From Heliocidaris erythrogramma (taxonomy: Eukaryota > Echinodermata > Echinoidea > Camarodonta > Echinometridae), in the NCBI GenBank assembly GCA_025617745.1, contig CM046873.1, positions 24,101,547 through 24,165,546 of the forward strand: 64,000 bases of DNA, written 5' to 3'. A model generated the notes under the pieces. The model was not told the origin of the DNA. It saw only the letters and a list, made by a program, of their open reading frames with translations, and did not search any database. A program made the translations under genes and the position numbers. The number at the start of each line of letters is the position of its first letter. Position 1 is the first letter of the stretch. Shown here one piece after another: positions 20,054 through 32,387 of the stretch.

Positions 20054-20800
20054 TACCGCTGAATATGTAGTTCAAATGCATGACTAACGCGATACATGTT
20101 AACACTTTCTTTACAAGAAAGGAGTTTACACCTTTATAATCTAATAGCCAGTGGTCCGAAATGCAAGCCATTAAGACCACCCACAGGGCGCTTATTCATG
20201 AGTTTATCAAATATCATATCCACCACTTTCTCAACTAATTTCACGTCCAAATCATGGAATTAACTACATGTTGAAAATATCCACGGTCATCCCGATAGTT
20301 TACACTGCTGTTGATTTAATCTATATACGAATAGACTTTTCGGTAATTATAATGAAAATCACATAAAATAACACAGTTGACACTGGTTGCTTTCTTTCCG
20401 CCAATATCTTCCTGGTATTATTTTTACACCACTCCCGAAAGGATATACACAGCACGCTACTTCCTGGAATACAGTGCGGATAAAAATATACCCTTGGCAA
20501 CTTCGGTAGCTGCTATTCGTGACAAGGTTTAGCGTCTATGATCTTGAAATTTATTTCATGTTATTTTATGTCTCGAAATCTCCTTGCCCCAATTTTGGGC
20601 TGAAGCAATTATGTGTTAACTATTTCAGTCTGAAATTATTGCTAGTTTCAGTATTGATTTGGGGGATTAGAGTAAACAAAAAAGCCCCAAAAGTATTCAA
20701 CGCAATAAAGCTGATTACAGGAAAAATTTTATGGTACTTCATTTGTCATAACGATACAATCTTGATTTCAAAAGCATTTCTTGTTTTACAAGGTATCCGG
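20054..20800 (-). other. Upstream region of the Ank-ZU5 gene; promoter not certain
   Basis: The minus strand reads GGGTATATTTTTATCC at about 20480-20495, some 430 bp before the ATG, the only TATA-like word noted. I could not identify an initiator or upstream exon. The plus-strand frame 20519-20833 has no recognisable content. Confidence 0.25.
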
Positions 20801-20810
20801 ACTCTTACCC

Positions 20811-21340
20811 CCTGGACCACCACCACCGGATAACCACCCCTAGGATAACCACCCTCTACGACAACTACACCCTAGGTCAACTATCCACCCCCAGGGCTAC
20901 CAACCTCTAGGTCGACTACCCCCAGGACAATTACCCCCAGGAAAAATTAACCCCCTCCTAAAATGACGATTACCCCGATAACCCCCCCCCCCCACCCCCG
21001 AAGAAAGTTTTAGCCCCCAGCCCCCAGGACAACTACCCCTTGGACAATCACTCCCCGGATAACTACCCCAGAATCCGGGGCGGGGTATTTATCCGGGGGT
21101 AATTGTCCAGGGGTAGTTGTCCGGGGGTAGTTGCCCAAGAGTAATTGTCCTGGGGGTGATTGTCCTAGGGGGTAGTTGTCGGGGGGGGGGGGGTATTTGT
21201 CCTAGAGGGTAATCATTCCTAGAGGATAATTGTCCCGGGGGGGGGGGGGGTAGTCGTCCTAGGAGGTACTTTCCCTAGAGGGTGGTTATCATAGAGGTGG
21301 TTATCGGGGGGTGATTGTCCAGGGGATAGGTGTCCTAGAA
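20811..21340. repeat. Foldback minisatellite (CCxxGGAYAACTACCCC units, inverted at centre)
   Basis: The left half (20811-21075) is C-rich with degenerate 16-20 bp units such as GACAACTACCCC and GGATAACCACCCC. The right half (21076-21340) is the G-rich reverse: GGGGTAGTTGTCC, GGGGTAATTGTCC. The centre lies near 21072-21082 (AATCCGGGGCGGGGTATTTATC). Runs of C (20986 on) and G (21181, 21236 on) are embedded. Confidence 0.85.
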
Positions 21341-21349
21341 CCATTTTCA

Positions 21350-22525
21350 GTGCAGAATTTTCTAATGCTATCTTTATTAGGAAAGTCAACTATAATTTAC
21401 TTTGCAATTATTGACTAATATAACCTTTATTGCATTTTTTATTCTTTGATGTTGGTAAACGATTGATTCCGTTCCAGATAAATAAATTATGCAGGCAAAT
21501 TTGTGCAATTGTCCAAGTGACCCCTGACTGAAAAGAGCTTTTTTGTAGCAAGATAATATCAAAAGAAAAGATGTGTGAAGGCAGATTAAACTGAATTAAA
21601 ATTAATCTATGAATTGAATCAGGAACCTTGAAAGTCTACATTTAATCACTCTAAACTTGAATGAGAGAAGCGCAAATCAGAATGAAATGTTTCAAATGAT
21701 TTTAGATTACAGCAACACAGGCATATATATATCTCAAAGTCTTTGCAGTAGCCCAAACCTGATGAACCTTTTTGAAAACCTTGTTGCTCAGACATCCATC
21801 GTAGTAAAGCTATACATGCATTTATCATGAAATGGATTCCACATAAAAAGAAGCTATGGATAATGTACCATTGGACAGCCTAACAGATACTATTTACCAT
21901 AAATTTTCAAAGTCACAGAGGATAATTGTAAAAGTTTTATCCGGATCTTTAAAATATGGCATTCTTGTTCCTTTTCATTTTTTTTAATACACCATGTATA
22001 CTCGCTATAGTAAAGCTTGTCAAAGCGGAAACAACAGGTCAAAGTCCATTAAATAGGAATGAAATGATCATATTCACATCAACCCTTTTAAATGCAATTT
22101 CACCATGTTTTGAGCCTCTGTAATGCATGTACAAATGAAATGAAATCAAGAAAATTTGTGTTGAAATCGTCCCAGTAGCAGTTGTGTTGACAGTAAATGA
22201 ACTCAAATATTAGATAACGGGGAACCTCTCCTCATTTTCGAAAAATCCGGACGAGAACTTCTACTTGGCCCAATTGATTAGCATAGTAATAGTTTGCCTC
22301 ATGAACGGATTAACAACTCATGTGTTGCCTTGAACAAAATGGACTGTCGCCCCCAGGAGTTGACTGCGTACTAAGATGTTTTCACGTATATCCACGCTCA
22401 TATGCGTCCAGCTTTAATATTGGGCTTTCTCTGCCACACTAGCACTCGTATGTAGATGCAACTTACATTGGTGATCTCAGCTTTTGAAACAGCATCATAT
22501 TCCCTTGGGGAATAAACATGTCTTA
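21350..22525. other. No gene seen
   Basis: AT-rich intergenic sequence; short open frames only. Confidence 0.5.
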
Positions 22526-22529
22526 GGAC

Positions 22530-22740
22530 CTTGGTATTCTCGGCAAGGTTTATTTATTTATTAATTTATTTATTTCTGATATTTATACAGGGTAGCTCAT
22601 TTTCGCCAGTATTGGTGGTCTTCCATAAGGCCCTGTTTGATAAGAAATATATTAAGTAACAACAATATAAACTCATTACAGCAACAAAACGTAATAAAGA
22701 AGATTGTTAAAGACCCCGGCCGGAGCAGAAAATAAATAAG
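22530..22740 (-). mobile_element. LINE 3'-end fragment
   Basis: On the plus strand TTTATTTATTTATTAATTTA is followed by TATACAGGGTAGCTCATTTT and GGTGGTCTTCCATAAGGCCC. On the minus strand this is a 3' UTR ending in TAAATAAATAAA, as in CR1-group LINEs. No coding part. Confidence 0.5.
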
Positions 22741-22889
22741 ACAAATTATATATCAATGTAGAGCATTCGACTTATGGAACAACAAAATCCAAACCGATTG
22801 AGATGTCAATGACTGTGAAAGGAGTAACAACATCAGAAATCTTTGAAGCGGGGGCTTGGTAAATGGCCACCGGAGAAATTCGTTTTTCG

Positions 22890-23335
22890 AGTCCGCATTC
22901 CGTGAGCTAGTGATGACGTCACATTGTGTAGAATTCTCGCTCTCCCCAGTCTGCATGCAAGTACGGTATGTAATCTATTGTATTTTTATACTATCAAAAT
23001 AGGGAATAAATCTAGTTCTAGTTTGTTTTTAAATGCATTTCTTTAGTAAAAGGATGTTCACTATTTAAATTCACTTCACACTGTGATAGAAATAATAACA
23101 ACATGATATTAATGCCGAATTCTGACTGAAATAAATTCACAGACCGTGCGTCTGGCCCCGCGTCTGCACCACCTACTCTATGCTGTTCTTGCTTTGAGAT
23201 CGAGGTTGCTGTTAGTAGCGGTCGGGACAGGGCCGGCTGGCTGTACTGAGCGTCGCGCCTTGCCGCCAGCTCTGCCTCTGGCATTGGTTTACATTCATCA
23301 TTCATGGCGATCTATTATAAAGTTTGGGTTTTAAA
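22890..23335. promoter_or_regulatory. CpG-bearing patch upstream of the small gene, possible promoter
   Basis: GTGATGACGTCACATTG (CRE-like TGACGTCA) at about 22910 and a GC/CpG-rich block at 23140-23290 stand out from AT-rich surroundings, 500-900 bp before the first coding exon, which itself begins after a splice acceptor. A minus-strand frame here (23305-23018) may be chance. No TATA box assigned. Confidence 0.35.
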
Positions 23336-23771
23336 TATCGAGTTGCAATTCCCTCATATTGGGAGTTGATATTGTTCCTGTGAAATTATCGACCAGATAT
23401 TCAAAATCAGTAATTAGGACAATTAGTCTCTGTTCTGCTTATATAGGCCTAAGGCTAATGACATGTTTTATTGTTATTGTTAGTGTTACTGTGATGTGTT
23501 TTGTACTTTTACTTTTGTTGTGTGATACGTGCACTACAGACAGAGTGCCTGGCTGTCACATCATTGTTAATGTCATAGGCCTATGGCTTAGAGCAAAAAA
23601 AGCTTTATTCTCTGTCATTTCCGTACCGTTGGTTGTTCCACTGACTATGTTGTCTCCACCTAATTTTTGGTCAATATTAATTTCATATTTGTTCCTATTT
23701 AAATTGACTTGAATGTACTAAGAGTAAGAGTTGATCAATGGTATATTATTATTCTCTTATAGATCGCAAAT

Positions 23772-23946
23772 ATGTCTAAATGTGATAAAGGAGAGGATGT
23801 TCCTGGAGGGTCAGGACACGTGCCCATTGGAATGAGAACTGAGATAGATCACAGGCTACCAGTGAATCCAGTGTACAAGATGAAGTATCCACGCTCTAAG
23901 AAAGGAGGTTATACTGTGGAGAGAGTCCTCACTGCTTGCACATATG
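23772..23946 (+). CDS. Unrecognised small protein, coding exon 1
   Basis: Starts MSKCDKGEDVPGGSGHVPIG, the first ATG after an acceptor TTCTCTTATAG at 23762, which implies an upstream non-coding exon. It ends at the consensus donor ACATATG|GTAAGT, leaving one codon base. The residues are basic and Pro/Tyr-containing (NPVYKMKYPRSKKGGYTVER). No signal peptide or membrane segment. I do not recognise the family. Codon usage, canonical splice sites and exact phase match to the second exon make it a credible small gene. The CpG-rich patch at 23.14-23.30 kb is a plausible promoter and first-exon area. Confidence 0.65.
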
Positions 23947-24054
23947 GTAAGTGGCTGTGTGTCCAGTGAAAATTTTCATTTTTTAGCCATAATATGCTCT
24001 GGCATATAAAATCTTTTAAGATTTCTTTAAAATTCCAGCTAATAGTAATATGAC

Positions 24055-24313
24055 ATTATGACCGATTAGTCATAAATTTATTTATTAGTTACGAATAACT
24101 TTGATAACTTGAATACAGATTGCCAGATGGAATGCGCAAAGTTTCCTCAAGCTTTGAACCTAATTTATTACTTCAAAGAGGCAAAAATATGCTTTGAATT
24201 AGGAGTACATGTATTTGCTCTACTGAACAGGCAGTGCATTTCTGTCTGTTTTGTGGCTTTTCATATTCAAGTCATTGTAAAATGAAGCATAACTTGCAGC
24301 TTGAAATGCCCCC
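24055..24313. mobile_element. Degraded copy of the 1330-1626 MITE family
   Basis: Contains TAACTTGAATACAGATTGCC, AGATGGAATGCGCAAAGTTT and, near the end, TTCATATTCAAGTCATTG and AGCATAACTTGCAGC, then a C-run. These match in order the MITE at 1.33-1.63 kb. It lies in the intron of the small gene. Confidence 0.6.
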
Positions 24314-24612
24314 CCCCCCACTCTTTAGTAGAAAAAATTACAAAACTTTTTATGTAGAAATCATGCACACTGGAATGTTTTTAGTAGACAGCACAATAAT
24401 GTACATACAACTGTATATTTGTTGTATACCTTCTGAATCACAGGGATGCCAACCAATACGATTAATATTAAAATAATGAAATATGATAATACCACATAGG
24501 GTCATGAAATTATGTATATAATACAATGGAAATTAAAATAATCTGTGAAATCACAAAGAAATATTTAAACTTCCACAAACCTTCCAAAATCATTGAATAG
24601 CAAGCATTAATT

Positions 24613-24810
24613 GGCACACTAGGTATTCTCATGATTGTGGGTGAACAATTGCGACCGGAATCAACTTGTTGATTACGGTCGCTCAACAGGAAGAAGTATG
24701 TATTGAGCTATGGTCAGTGCGCTAGTTAGCTATCCAGCACAGACCATGTGCATGCCATTGACATTATATGAAGATTGTTCACCCACAACCATGAGAATAC
24801 ATAGTGTGCT
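24613..24810. mobile_element. MITE with 37-bp inverted ends
   Basis: GGCACACTAGGTATTCTCAT-GATTGTGGGTGAACAAT at 24613-24649 is matched in reverse by ATTGTTCACCCACAACCATG-AGAATACATAGTGTGCT at 24774-24810, with few mismatches. Non-coding interior. Second MITE in the same intron. Confidence 0.8.
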
Positions 24811-24920
24811 TGGTATTCTTTTTTTTTTTCCTATCCTCTCTTTTTTTTCTTTTGGTAAAAACGTTGGCATCTGTGGAATAAGTTTCAAGCTATAGTTTTG
24901 TATTTTATCATATCTTGCAG

Positions 24921-25117
24921 ATTATGTGATAGCTCTAATGAGAGTTGTTCTAGATCTGGTGGAGAACAAGCAACAGATCAGAGATGACATGGAAGAGCTG
25001 CAGCCCAAACCATCTCGAAGTGCGTCGTATCAGCACCCCAACAAGGATAAAGCTGTCCAGGCTTTTGAGGAACACCATTTTGAATGTGAACACATCACCA
25101 TCAATACATGTAGATGA
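24921..25117 (+). CDS. Unrecognised small protein, coding exon 2
   Basis: Acceptor ATATCTTGCAG precedes the exon; its first two bases complete an Asp codon with the G left by exon 1. The protein continues DYVIALMRVVLDLVENKQQI then RDDMEELQPKPSRS and ends with TGA at 25115-25117. A helix of about 25 residues with heptad-like hydrophobics suggests a short coiled coil or helical adaptor, followed by a polar tail with His and Cys (EEHHFECEH, NTCR). The full product is 123 residues. The stretch after the stop is taken as 3' UTR; I saw no certain polyadenylation site. Confidence 0.65.
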
Positions 25118-25119
25118 TA

Positions 25120-25725
25120 ACTCATTGAACAAGATTTTCTTTCAGAATAATATATGTTTTTCATAGACCCTAAGACTTTTCTATCATTACGCATTGGATC
25201 ATTTATAATTATGCAAGTAAACAAAGCAGGTGAGTGTAGAGTACTAGTAACTTGAGAACTTCATGCATGCTAGCATAACAAAAACTACATGGTACACAAA
25301 AAATAAGTTGATCAGGTAAATACATGTACTTGTACTTGATATTTTTTGAAAAAAATTTGCCTGATAAAGAATTTCTGCAACATTTGAACTATGAAAAGTG
25401 TCTAGATATTTTACGATGTGATTATAGAATGTTTATTTAGTACCATTTTTTTTACTTTGATAAATCAGACTTCTGATACATAAATAGGTTATAAAACAGT
25501 GAAATGTGTGGGTTCTGAAACTCACATTTGAAGAGAAATCTCAGGTTACTTAGCTATCCAGAAAAGTACAGTGATTTTTTTTAATTCTATCAATGTAACC
25601 ATAGTTTGAGTAAAGAGGAAAAATCAGGAATGGACACCCAAAAGAATTACACTGTATGTGCGTTTCTTTTTCTATGTCTAGTAGAAAGCTTATCTTTAGG
25701 ATGGAAATTGATGTGAAACAAGAGA
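25120..25725. other. Likely 3' UTR and flanking sequence of the small gene
   Basis: AT-rich; no further exon or certain polyadenylation signal seen. Confidence 0.4.
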
Positions 25726-25728
25726 TAG

Positions 25729-26030
25729 AGAAAGAAAGAGAGATAAAGCAGTGGGAAACTAGGAAGGAGAAAGATGAATGGGGGAGATAGAGGCAGGAAG
25801 GGGGAGGATGGAAGAGGGAGAAAGAGAAATGGGAGGGGAAGGTGGAAGAGGGAGAAAGAAATAGGAAGAGAGGGCCAGGGTGGAAGAGGGAGCAAGAGAA
25901 ATAGAGAGATAGAAGGAAAGTTAGGGTGGAAGAGGGGAGAAAGAGAAATGGGATAGACAGAAGGAAAGTTAGGGTGGAAGAGGGAGAAAGAGAGCAAGAT
26001 GGGAAGTGAGGGAGAGAAACAGAAGGAACA
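25729..26030. repeat. Purine (GA-rich) minisatellite
   Basis: One strand is almost pure A/G. Degenerate units of about 30-50 bp such as GGTGGAAGAGGGAGAAAGAG and AAATGGGATAGACAGAAGGA recur. Open frames on both strands here are low-complexity artefacts. Confidence 0.85.
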
Positions 26031-26039
26031 TTTCACTTT

Positions 26040-27160
26040 CCTGGGTCATATCTCGTTGGTCCACAGAAATCTGTTTCTAGACAGATTTATGTTTTATTTT
26101 TTCCCCAAATGTATTTTGTGATATTAGAGTCTGCATAAGTCAAATAATCTCCAAATTCGAGGAATATTTTTTCAGACCAGAATATGTAAAATGTGTTATT
26201 TACATTTCCCAAGTCCAATTTCTTCCAAGTCGAACTGATTTCTGTGCTCCCGAGAGATTTGAATTGTGCAGATTCAACTGTACATGTATTTTGTATATTG
26301 GTCAAGTTTAAGTAGACAATTGCCTTTTCAATTTGGAAGGGGGGAATTCTGTGAAAAGAAATTGATTGCTTTGATTTTATTATGAGTAATATTAATCATA
26401 CACACCCAATTTTACGATCAGAAAATTCCTTATCTTACTCTCTGTATCTTTGTTGTCTCCAAACTTTTATCTTTCTCTACCCCTGTCTCTTTCTACCAAT
26501 TGCCCTTTCTATTTCTACAACTGTATCTCCCTTTCTCAACATTCTATTTGTCTTTCTCAACCTTTCCATTTCTCTTGCTCTTTCCACTCACGATGTTCAC
26601 TCTACAATTTTCTCAAGTTCAAATTATAAAAAAAAATATATATACAACATCTCTTTACCTATGCTCAAACTTCTAAAAATAATGCCCGTCTTGTAACATT
26701 AAAACAACTGGTATTACAGGGTACACATAAAGAGGAGACATGACAATTTCTTTTTAGGCTTGCTAGTTTATATACATGTAGATTCAAACATTCTTCCTCA
26801 CATGCAAAGTTCACATGTTTGGCTGATCAAGAAATTACTTTTAGATGTTGAATATAATTGTGTTATACTCAGGTTGAAATTCAAACATGTACAATAAGCA
26901 TCAAATTCATATACCTGTGCCCAGACTTTTGTTCTTGATTAAATGTTAGTTACTTTTGTAGACTTCACTATCAGTATACATCAGTAGTGTCACAGATGGA
27001 CATTTTTCATCAATAATCTTTCCTATGATGAGCTAAACCTATTTATAGAACAATCATTACTTCCAAATGTCTCAAGTTTTGCGCTCATGTACAGAATATG
27101 TGAATGAAAACAATTCCATTCAACATTGCAATGACTTTATGCAATCAGTCAATCACATAC
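26040..27160. other. No gene seen
   Basis: AT-rich sequence with a CT-rich stretch at 26440-26590. Confidence 0.5.
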
Positions 27161-27165
27161 ATGTA

Positions 27166-27251
27166 CAGTGAAACCTGTCTGTAAAGACCACTCAAGGGAG
27201 ACAAGAAAAGTGGTCTTTATGAGCAGGTGGTCGCTAAAGCAGGTTTGACTG
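27166..27251. mobile_element. Small palindromic MITE (CAGTGAAACCTGTCTGTAAA family), TA flanked
   Basis: CAGTGAAACCTGTCTGTAAA-GACCACTC pairs with GTCTTTATGAGCAGGTGG and AAAGCAGGTTTGACTG; both sides are flanked by TA. A longer relative lies at 42968-43156. Confidence 0.75.
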
Positions 27252-27259
27252 TACTAGTC

Positions 27260-27870
27260 TCAGAAGATATAATGCTGATAACATTACACATCATATTGTG
27301 GCTCAAGTTTTCAGGAGGAAATGTCTGCTAAAATAAATAATCCAGTTCATTCATTGATAAGCAAGCTAAACTAGTTTTTGTTCTGGCGATTATCCTTATC
27401 TTAATCGACGTAGGATGGTGCCTTTGTATCGATCCCCTCCATCTGGATATGCTTCCATAATTGTAGTGTGGATGCATGCAGGCAGTTGCACACTTACATC
27501 TTTGCTAAGCCAGCTCCAGCACCACCTCACCACTTTCCTGTACTTTCTTTAATTCAAAACAAAACAAAAACAATTTTGGGTAAGATTGATATTTACAATG
27601 ATTTCGTGTGAAACCAATAATTTATTACAATTTATTTATAATTTTTTTTTAAATGATTCATAAATCCAACTGAACAAAGTTGGTCATTGTCAGTAGGGTC
27701 AGATTCAGGGAATCATTTCCAAAATTATAATCAACGTTTGCTATAGTAAAATTTAATTTTATCTTATTTTTAAATTTATTTTTCTTCATCTTTATTTTTG
27801 ATTTCTACTTTTTTAAATTTTGAATTGTTGAATTTGTTACAATGGAATAAACGCTGTCATGAACAATTCA
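27260..27870. other. No gene seen
   Basis: AT-rich intergenic sequence. Confidence 0.5.
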
Positions 27871-27884
27871 TAGCCGAAAAAATA

Positions 27885-27992
27885 TCAGTCAAGAAGAGCG
27901 GGAATCGAACCCGTGCCCTTACGTCAGTGCAGTTCAGAATTAAAATACTCTAACCACACATCTTTACCACTAGACCACTGACGGCAAAGCGT
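27885..27992 (-). mobile_element. tRNA-like sequence (tRNA-derived SINE or pseudogene)
   Basis: Minus strand: GCCGTCAGTGGTCTAGTGGT (A box TGGTCTAGTGG), then a long variable middle, then GGGCACGGGTTCGATTCCCG (B box GGTTCGATTCC). The 5' and 3' ends do not pair as an acceptor stem and the anticodon arm is expanded, so it is not a functional tRNA gene. Confidence 0.6.
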
Positions 27993-28447
27993 GCACTAAA
28001 CTAAGGCTTTATAGTATTATACCTCCACTCGTATGCCAATAAGGATTACTGGGCATATTAGCTAATATAGCCAATACTTTATTAGTGATTACAGTGCAGT
28101 GAAATTGAGGCAAAAATATTGAATGACTTGCGAGTTGAACTTTGAAGGCTACAAATACAACAACTTCTATTTCTAACTAACTCTGAGTCTGATTGTCAGT
28201 CAGGACTGAGTGAGTCTTTCTAAAAATGAAATTTTTGTAATAGGCTAGAATAGAATGCACAAAAAATGGACAATAAGTCTTACCAATCATCGACATTTTC
28301 ATGCAGTCGATTTTCGTTGGCTGGCCCTGCAATCGCCAATATTTTGTCCAGGCTCACAGTCACACCACGGGGTAAGGGCTCGTAACCCCATTCGACGAGA
28401 CGCCGGTGTTCTCCGCAGTACTGGCCTCGCTGTCGTCTGTATCGCTA

Positions 28448-28579
28448 CTACGATTGCTCTGGCTGTCGCTGACTGACACTGTCATTTTCACTGTCAATTT
28501 CAACACTTTCAGTTTCAAATTCCATAACCAAGTCGTCTTGATCAGGTTCACCTTCTTCCCTGACAACTGAGGCAGCCAT
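28448..28579 (-). CDS. Short acidic open frame, possible first exon (unrecognised)
   Basis: Begins MAASVVREEGEPDQDDLVME and continues with acidic/Ser residues for 43 codons to TAG. The overlapping frame on the same strand (28360-28566) is also Ser/Asp-rich (SDSQSNRSSDTDDSEAST), so the composition alone gives long frames. It lies beside a CpG-bearing stretch with TGACGTCA near 28.7 kb. It could be the start of a gene whose other exons I cannot place, or part of a repeat. Weakly supported. Confidence 0.2.
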   Translation of the reverse strand: MAASVVREEGEPDQDDLVMEFETESVEIDSENDSVSQRQPEQS

Positions 28580-28639
28580 CCCTGTAACTATTTCTAAAAA
28601 CAAAAATGCAAACAACTTCTCCGAACTTATAACAACAAA

Positions 28640-29400
28640 CTTCAGTAGTCACACAGTATACCGGTGGGGAAAACAGGAAGTGTGATTGCGACACTGCTCT
28701 TTCTACACAGTATGACGTCATCATTTCCAGGCGATGTGGGGCTGGTCGATCCCGACGGATTTGGGAGGGGCGGTCAGTTTTGATTTTAATTTCAGTTTTT
28801 CGATAAAACGGAAGGATATATATCATATATTTTTGTATATTTGTATTCTATGAACCAGCAGCTTTCTATGCATGTATGGTTGTATTCACTCCTTTCAGGG
28901 TCTTTAAATATATACATACATCTGGTATCCTTGTAATAAATGGAAACTTTCAAAAGCGTATTGAATATATTTCTAAAATCATCATTGGTTTTTAAATGAG
29001 ATGAAATGCTTTTTGACATCCCCTCAAAATATAGTAACATTTATGAAAGCTCATAAACAAAGTAAAGAGAGGATCTTAGTTCAATATAAATACCCACTTT
29101 GAATACCCAAAATGATATATACATATTTCCATAGAATATACATGTATATAACGTTCATTATACAGCATAATAATTGAGTATGTACATCATAAATACCAAT
29201 GAAAGCACCGATATATATATAATGAGTATGTGTCATACATTCAGTTTCAAAAAGATTCATGTCATCAAAAAGTTTGTGAATACACAAGTAAATTTCATAG
29301 AGAATTTTGGCAGCAAACACCCGATAATCAATATGCAACGTAAACGATATTCACTTAAACGTTTTCTGCAGATAGCAGCACTTTCAAGTTATGTTTAAAA
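28640..29400. other. No gene seen
   Basis: AT-rich with TATATA-type stretches. Short frames on both strands without resemblance to known families. Confidence 0.5.
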
Positions 29401-32018
29401 ATGTTCAATGTAGGTGATTTCTTCAAGTTCCATACTCTAATCTCCGAAACCAAAGGACTGTGTCCGTCCTAAATTTTGGTACACACAAGGCATCCTTTCC
29501 AGCTTGTCTTGTATTGTAATCATGTAATAAACTGACATGATTTAAATCTCCCTTTAAATATGTGGGTGTCATATCATGTGTATAATTATGCATCATCACT
29601 GCACGTCCAAACTGGAAACGTGTCTGAATAGGCATCCATCCTAGACGCGTGAACATGGCACTGGAAAAAACATCAAATCCTTCTCCCAACACTACACGGG
29701 CAGCTCGTTTTTGAACATTTTGTAATCTTAATCGTTTGTCTTTGAAATCGTCCAGACCAGACCGAGGAGCAATAATCAAAGTGAGGTAGAACAATGGCAT
29801 TATAAATAAGTTTAAGAGATCGTGAAGGAACATAGCTTTTAGCATGCTTAATCACACTGATATTTTTTTGAGTAGTTTTGATAATTTTTCAACATGTTCA
29901 GACCTACGTAACTTCGTCAATCATAACACCCAGGCATTTCGCCAGTTTTACTCTTTTCAAAATGCTTCCTTTTAGTGTGACAGAAAAATCATTTACACTA
30001 TTAACAACCGATCTTGATCCTACTAGCATGACGTTTGTCTTATCAGCATTAACGACTAAACGTTTATTAGTTACCCATGCAAGTACATATTCCATATCTC
30101 TGATTAATTTTTCTTCTACTTCTTAAACGTTGCTTCCGCTGACTATTAGAGTCGTGTCGTCAGCGTACATATCAAAAATGCCAACATCAATATATTTAGG
30201 CAACCTATTTATATACAAAGAAAACAGAAGTGGCCCTAAACTTGAACCTTGCGGGACTCCCATGATAACTTTTAAGGAACTTTTAAAACAAACCGACTGT
30301 TCTCGGTTGGACAAATACGATTTAAACCACTGAACACTGTGATCAGAACATCCAATGGCCTTTATTTTACATAACAGAATATCATGATCGACTGTATCAA
30401 ATGCATTGTGCAGATCAATAAAAGCAACACCTGTTAACTTATTGTTAGAAGAACACTGATCTACAAGCTTCATTGGCGCTGTTGCAGTAGAGTGCAAAGG
30501 ACGAAACCCAGACTTGTTATGACATAATATATCATTTTTCCGTGAAGAAAGTCAGAAATTTGTTTGCGAACTGCCTTTACTAAGATTTTACTCACAATGG
30601 ATAATACCGATATTGGTCTGTAATTACTTGGAGTGGACATATCAGCACTCTTGTATATTGGAATTACCCCTGCTTTCTTCCAGCCTCTTGGTACATGTCC
30701 TTTGGTAATGGATATATTGATAAGACATGTCAAAGAGTCCAAAATAATATATCCTGCCATTTTTAAAAGGCGACAACTTACTCCATCATCCCCTGTTGCT
30801 TTATCATTACTCATATTTTCAATTTCCTTTAAAACAAAGGCACTTGTTACTGGCTGTAAATCAAATTAACGTTCAGTATTAGTGAATTCATTGTGGTCTA
30901 AGATAACTTCAGAATCCTTTGGGATACCACTACCAGCGCATGTAATGAACAGTCATTGAAGCTTTGCGCAATGCACTTATTATCTAGAATCCTGGTCCCA
31001 TTCACTTCTATACTACGAGGTAAGACCTGATTAGATTTAGGGATAATATGTTTGATACTCTTCCACATCTCTTATTTCCTTTACTATTATTTATTTGGGC
31101 ATCGCGGTATTTTCTTTTTTCTTTCCTCAAAAGATGATTCACCTTGTTCTTTAGTTCTTTGTTCTTTTTCCATGACGAGTTATCAGCCCTGTGCAATGCA
31201 ATATCATGGGCATGATCTCTTTTGTGCATTGCTTCAATAATCTCGTCATTAATTCAAGGGCATGCATTTTTGCGAATTCTTTTCTCGCAAAAGGGTATAT
31301 GTTTATTAACAATATTCATAAAAAATACAAGCCATGTTTCCCATGCGATGTCCATATCGTCTGTATTTAAGCATGTTTGCCATGGTACATTTTGTAAGTC
31401 AGATAAAAAAATCATTTACAGTGAGGTTTTTGAATGAACGAAGCTTAGTAGACTTTGCCCTCAGTTAATGTTCGGATATCATTATTGAAACCTCTCACAG
31501 TGTACACTAGAGAATGATCACTGATGGTAGCTTTAAACATGCCAGTCTCTGAGTATAACTTGGACAAACATTAAATCAATAAGTGAACATACAATTCAAG
31601 CACAAATTTTAATTTGTCCGCATTGGCATCTCTTTTTTATCTAAGACGTTACAGTTAAAGTCACCTAATATCTAACAACTTATATCATCCAACATCGCCC
31701 TTGCTCGGCATAAATCAAGCTTCTCAAAATAATCTGATGTCGAATTTGGTACGGTACGTGGTCTATAGATTGATCCTACTAACATAGGAGGTTTGTGAAG
31801 ATAAGAGAGCTCTAGCCACAAACATTCCAGATCATAGCTATTCAAATTAACTTGAAATCAAATGTATTGGATATTTAAACAGCAATGCCTCCACCACGTC
31901 CTGACAAAGTAAAACAAAGCCATCTATTTTGTTTAATTTGTAAACAAATCTTTCGGCATATTACTCCCAGTGTTAAAGATCGTATGCTCGATCTGTAATG
32001 AAAAACACAAGTCAGAAA

Positions 32019-32097
32019 AAATTGGAACCAGCGGGATTCGAACCTGTCATCTACTGCTTGCCGGGCAGCGACTTAACCACCAGGCTATTCTGGTTCA
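32019..32097 (-). other. tRNA-like sequence, left arm
   Basis: Mirror copy of 32392-32462. Reading on the minus strand it begins GAACCAGAATAGCCTGG and ends CGAATCCCGCTGGTTCC. The ends pair as a 7-bp acceptor stem (GAACCAG/CTGGTTC). See the right-arm copy for details. Confidence 0.6.
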
Positions 32098-32387
32098 CGG
32101 CCAAGTCACGACGAACTAGAATCAAATACCCAAGATCCTCTTCTTTCTGACTCATTAATATTCAAACGGTCCGCCGTAGACAATGGTTAGTAAACGAAGA
32201 AGCTTGACTGGGGAGGAATTTTTTTAATTTGTAAACAAATCTTTCGGCATATTACTCCCAGTGTTGAAGATCCCAGTCAAGCTTCTTCGTTTACTAACCA
32301 TTGTCTACGGCGGACCATTTGAATATTAATGAGTCAGAAAGAAGAGGATCTTGGGTATTTGATTCTAGTTCGTCGTGACTTGGCCGT

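Noticed and set aside
25647-26036. 129-codon minus-strand frame rich in Pro, Leu and Phe
   Set aside because: Translation of a purine minisatellite read on the pyrimidine strand.
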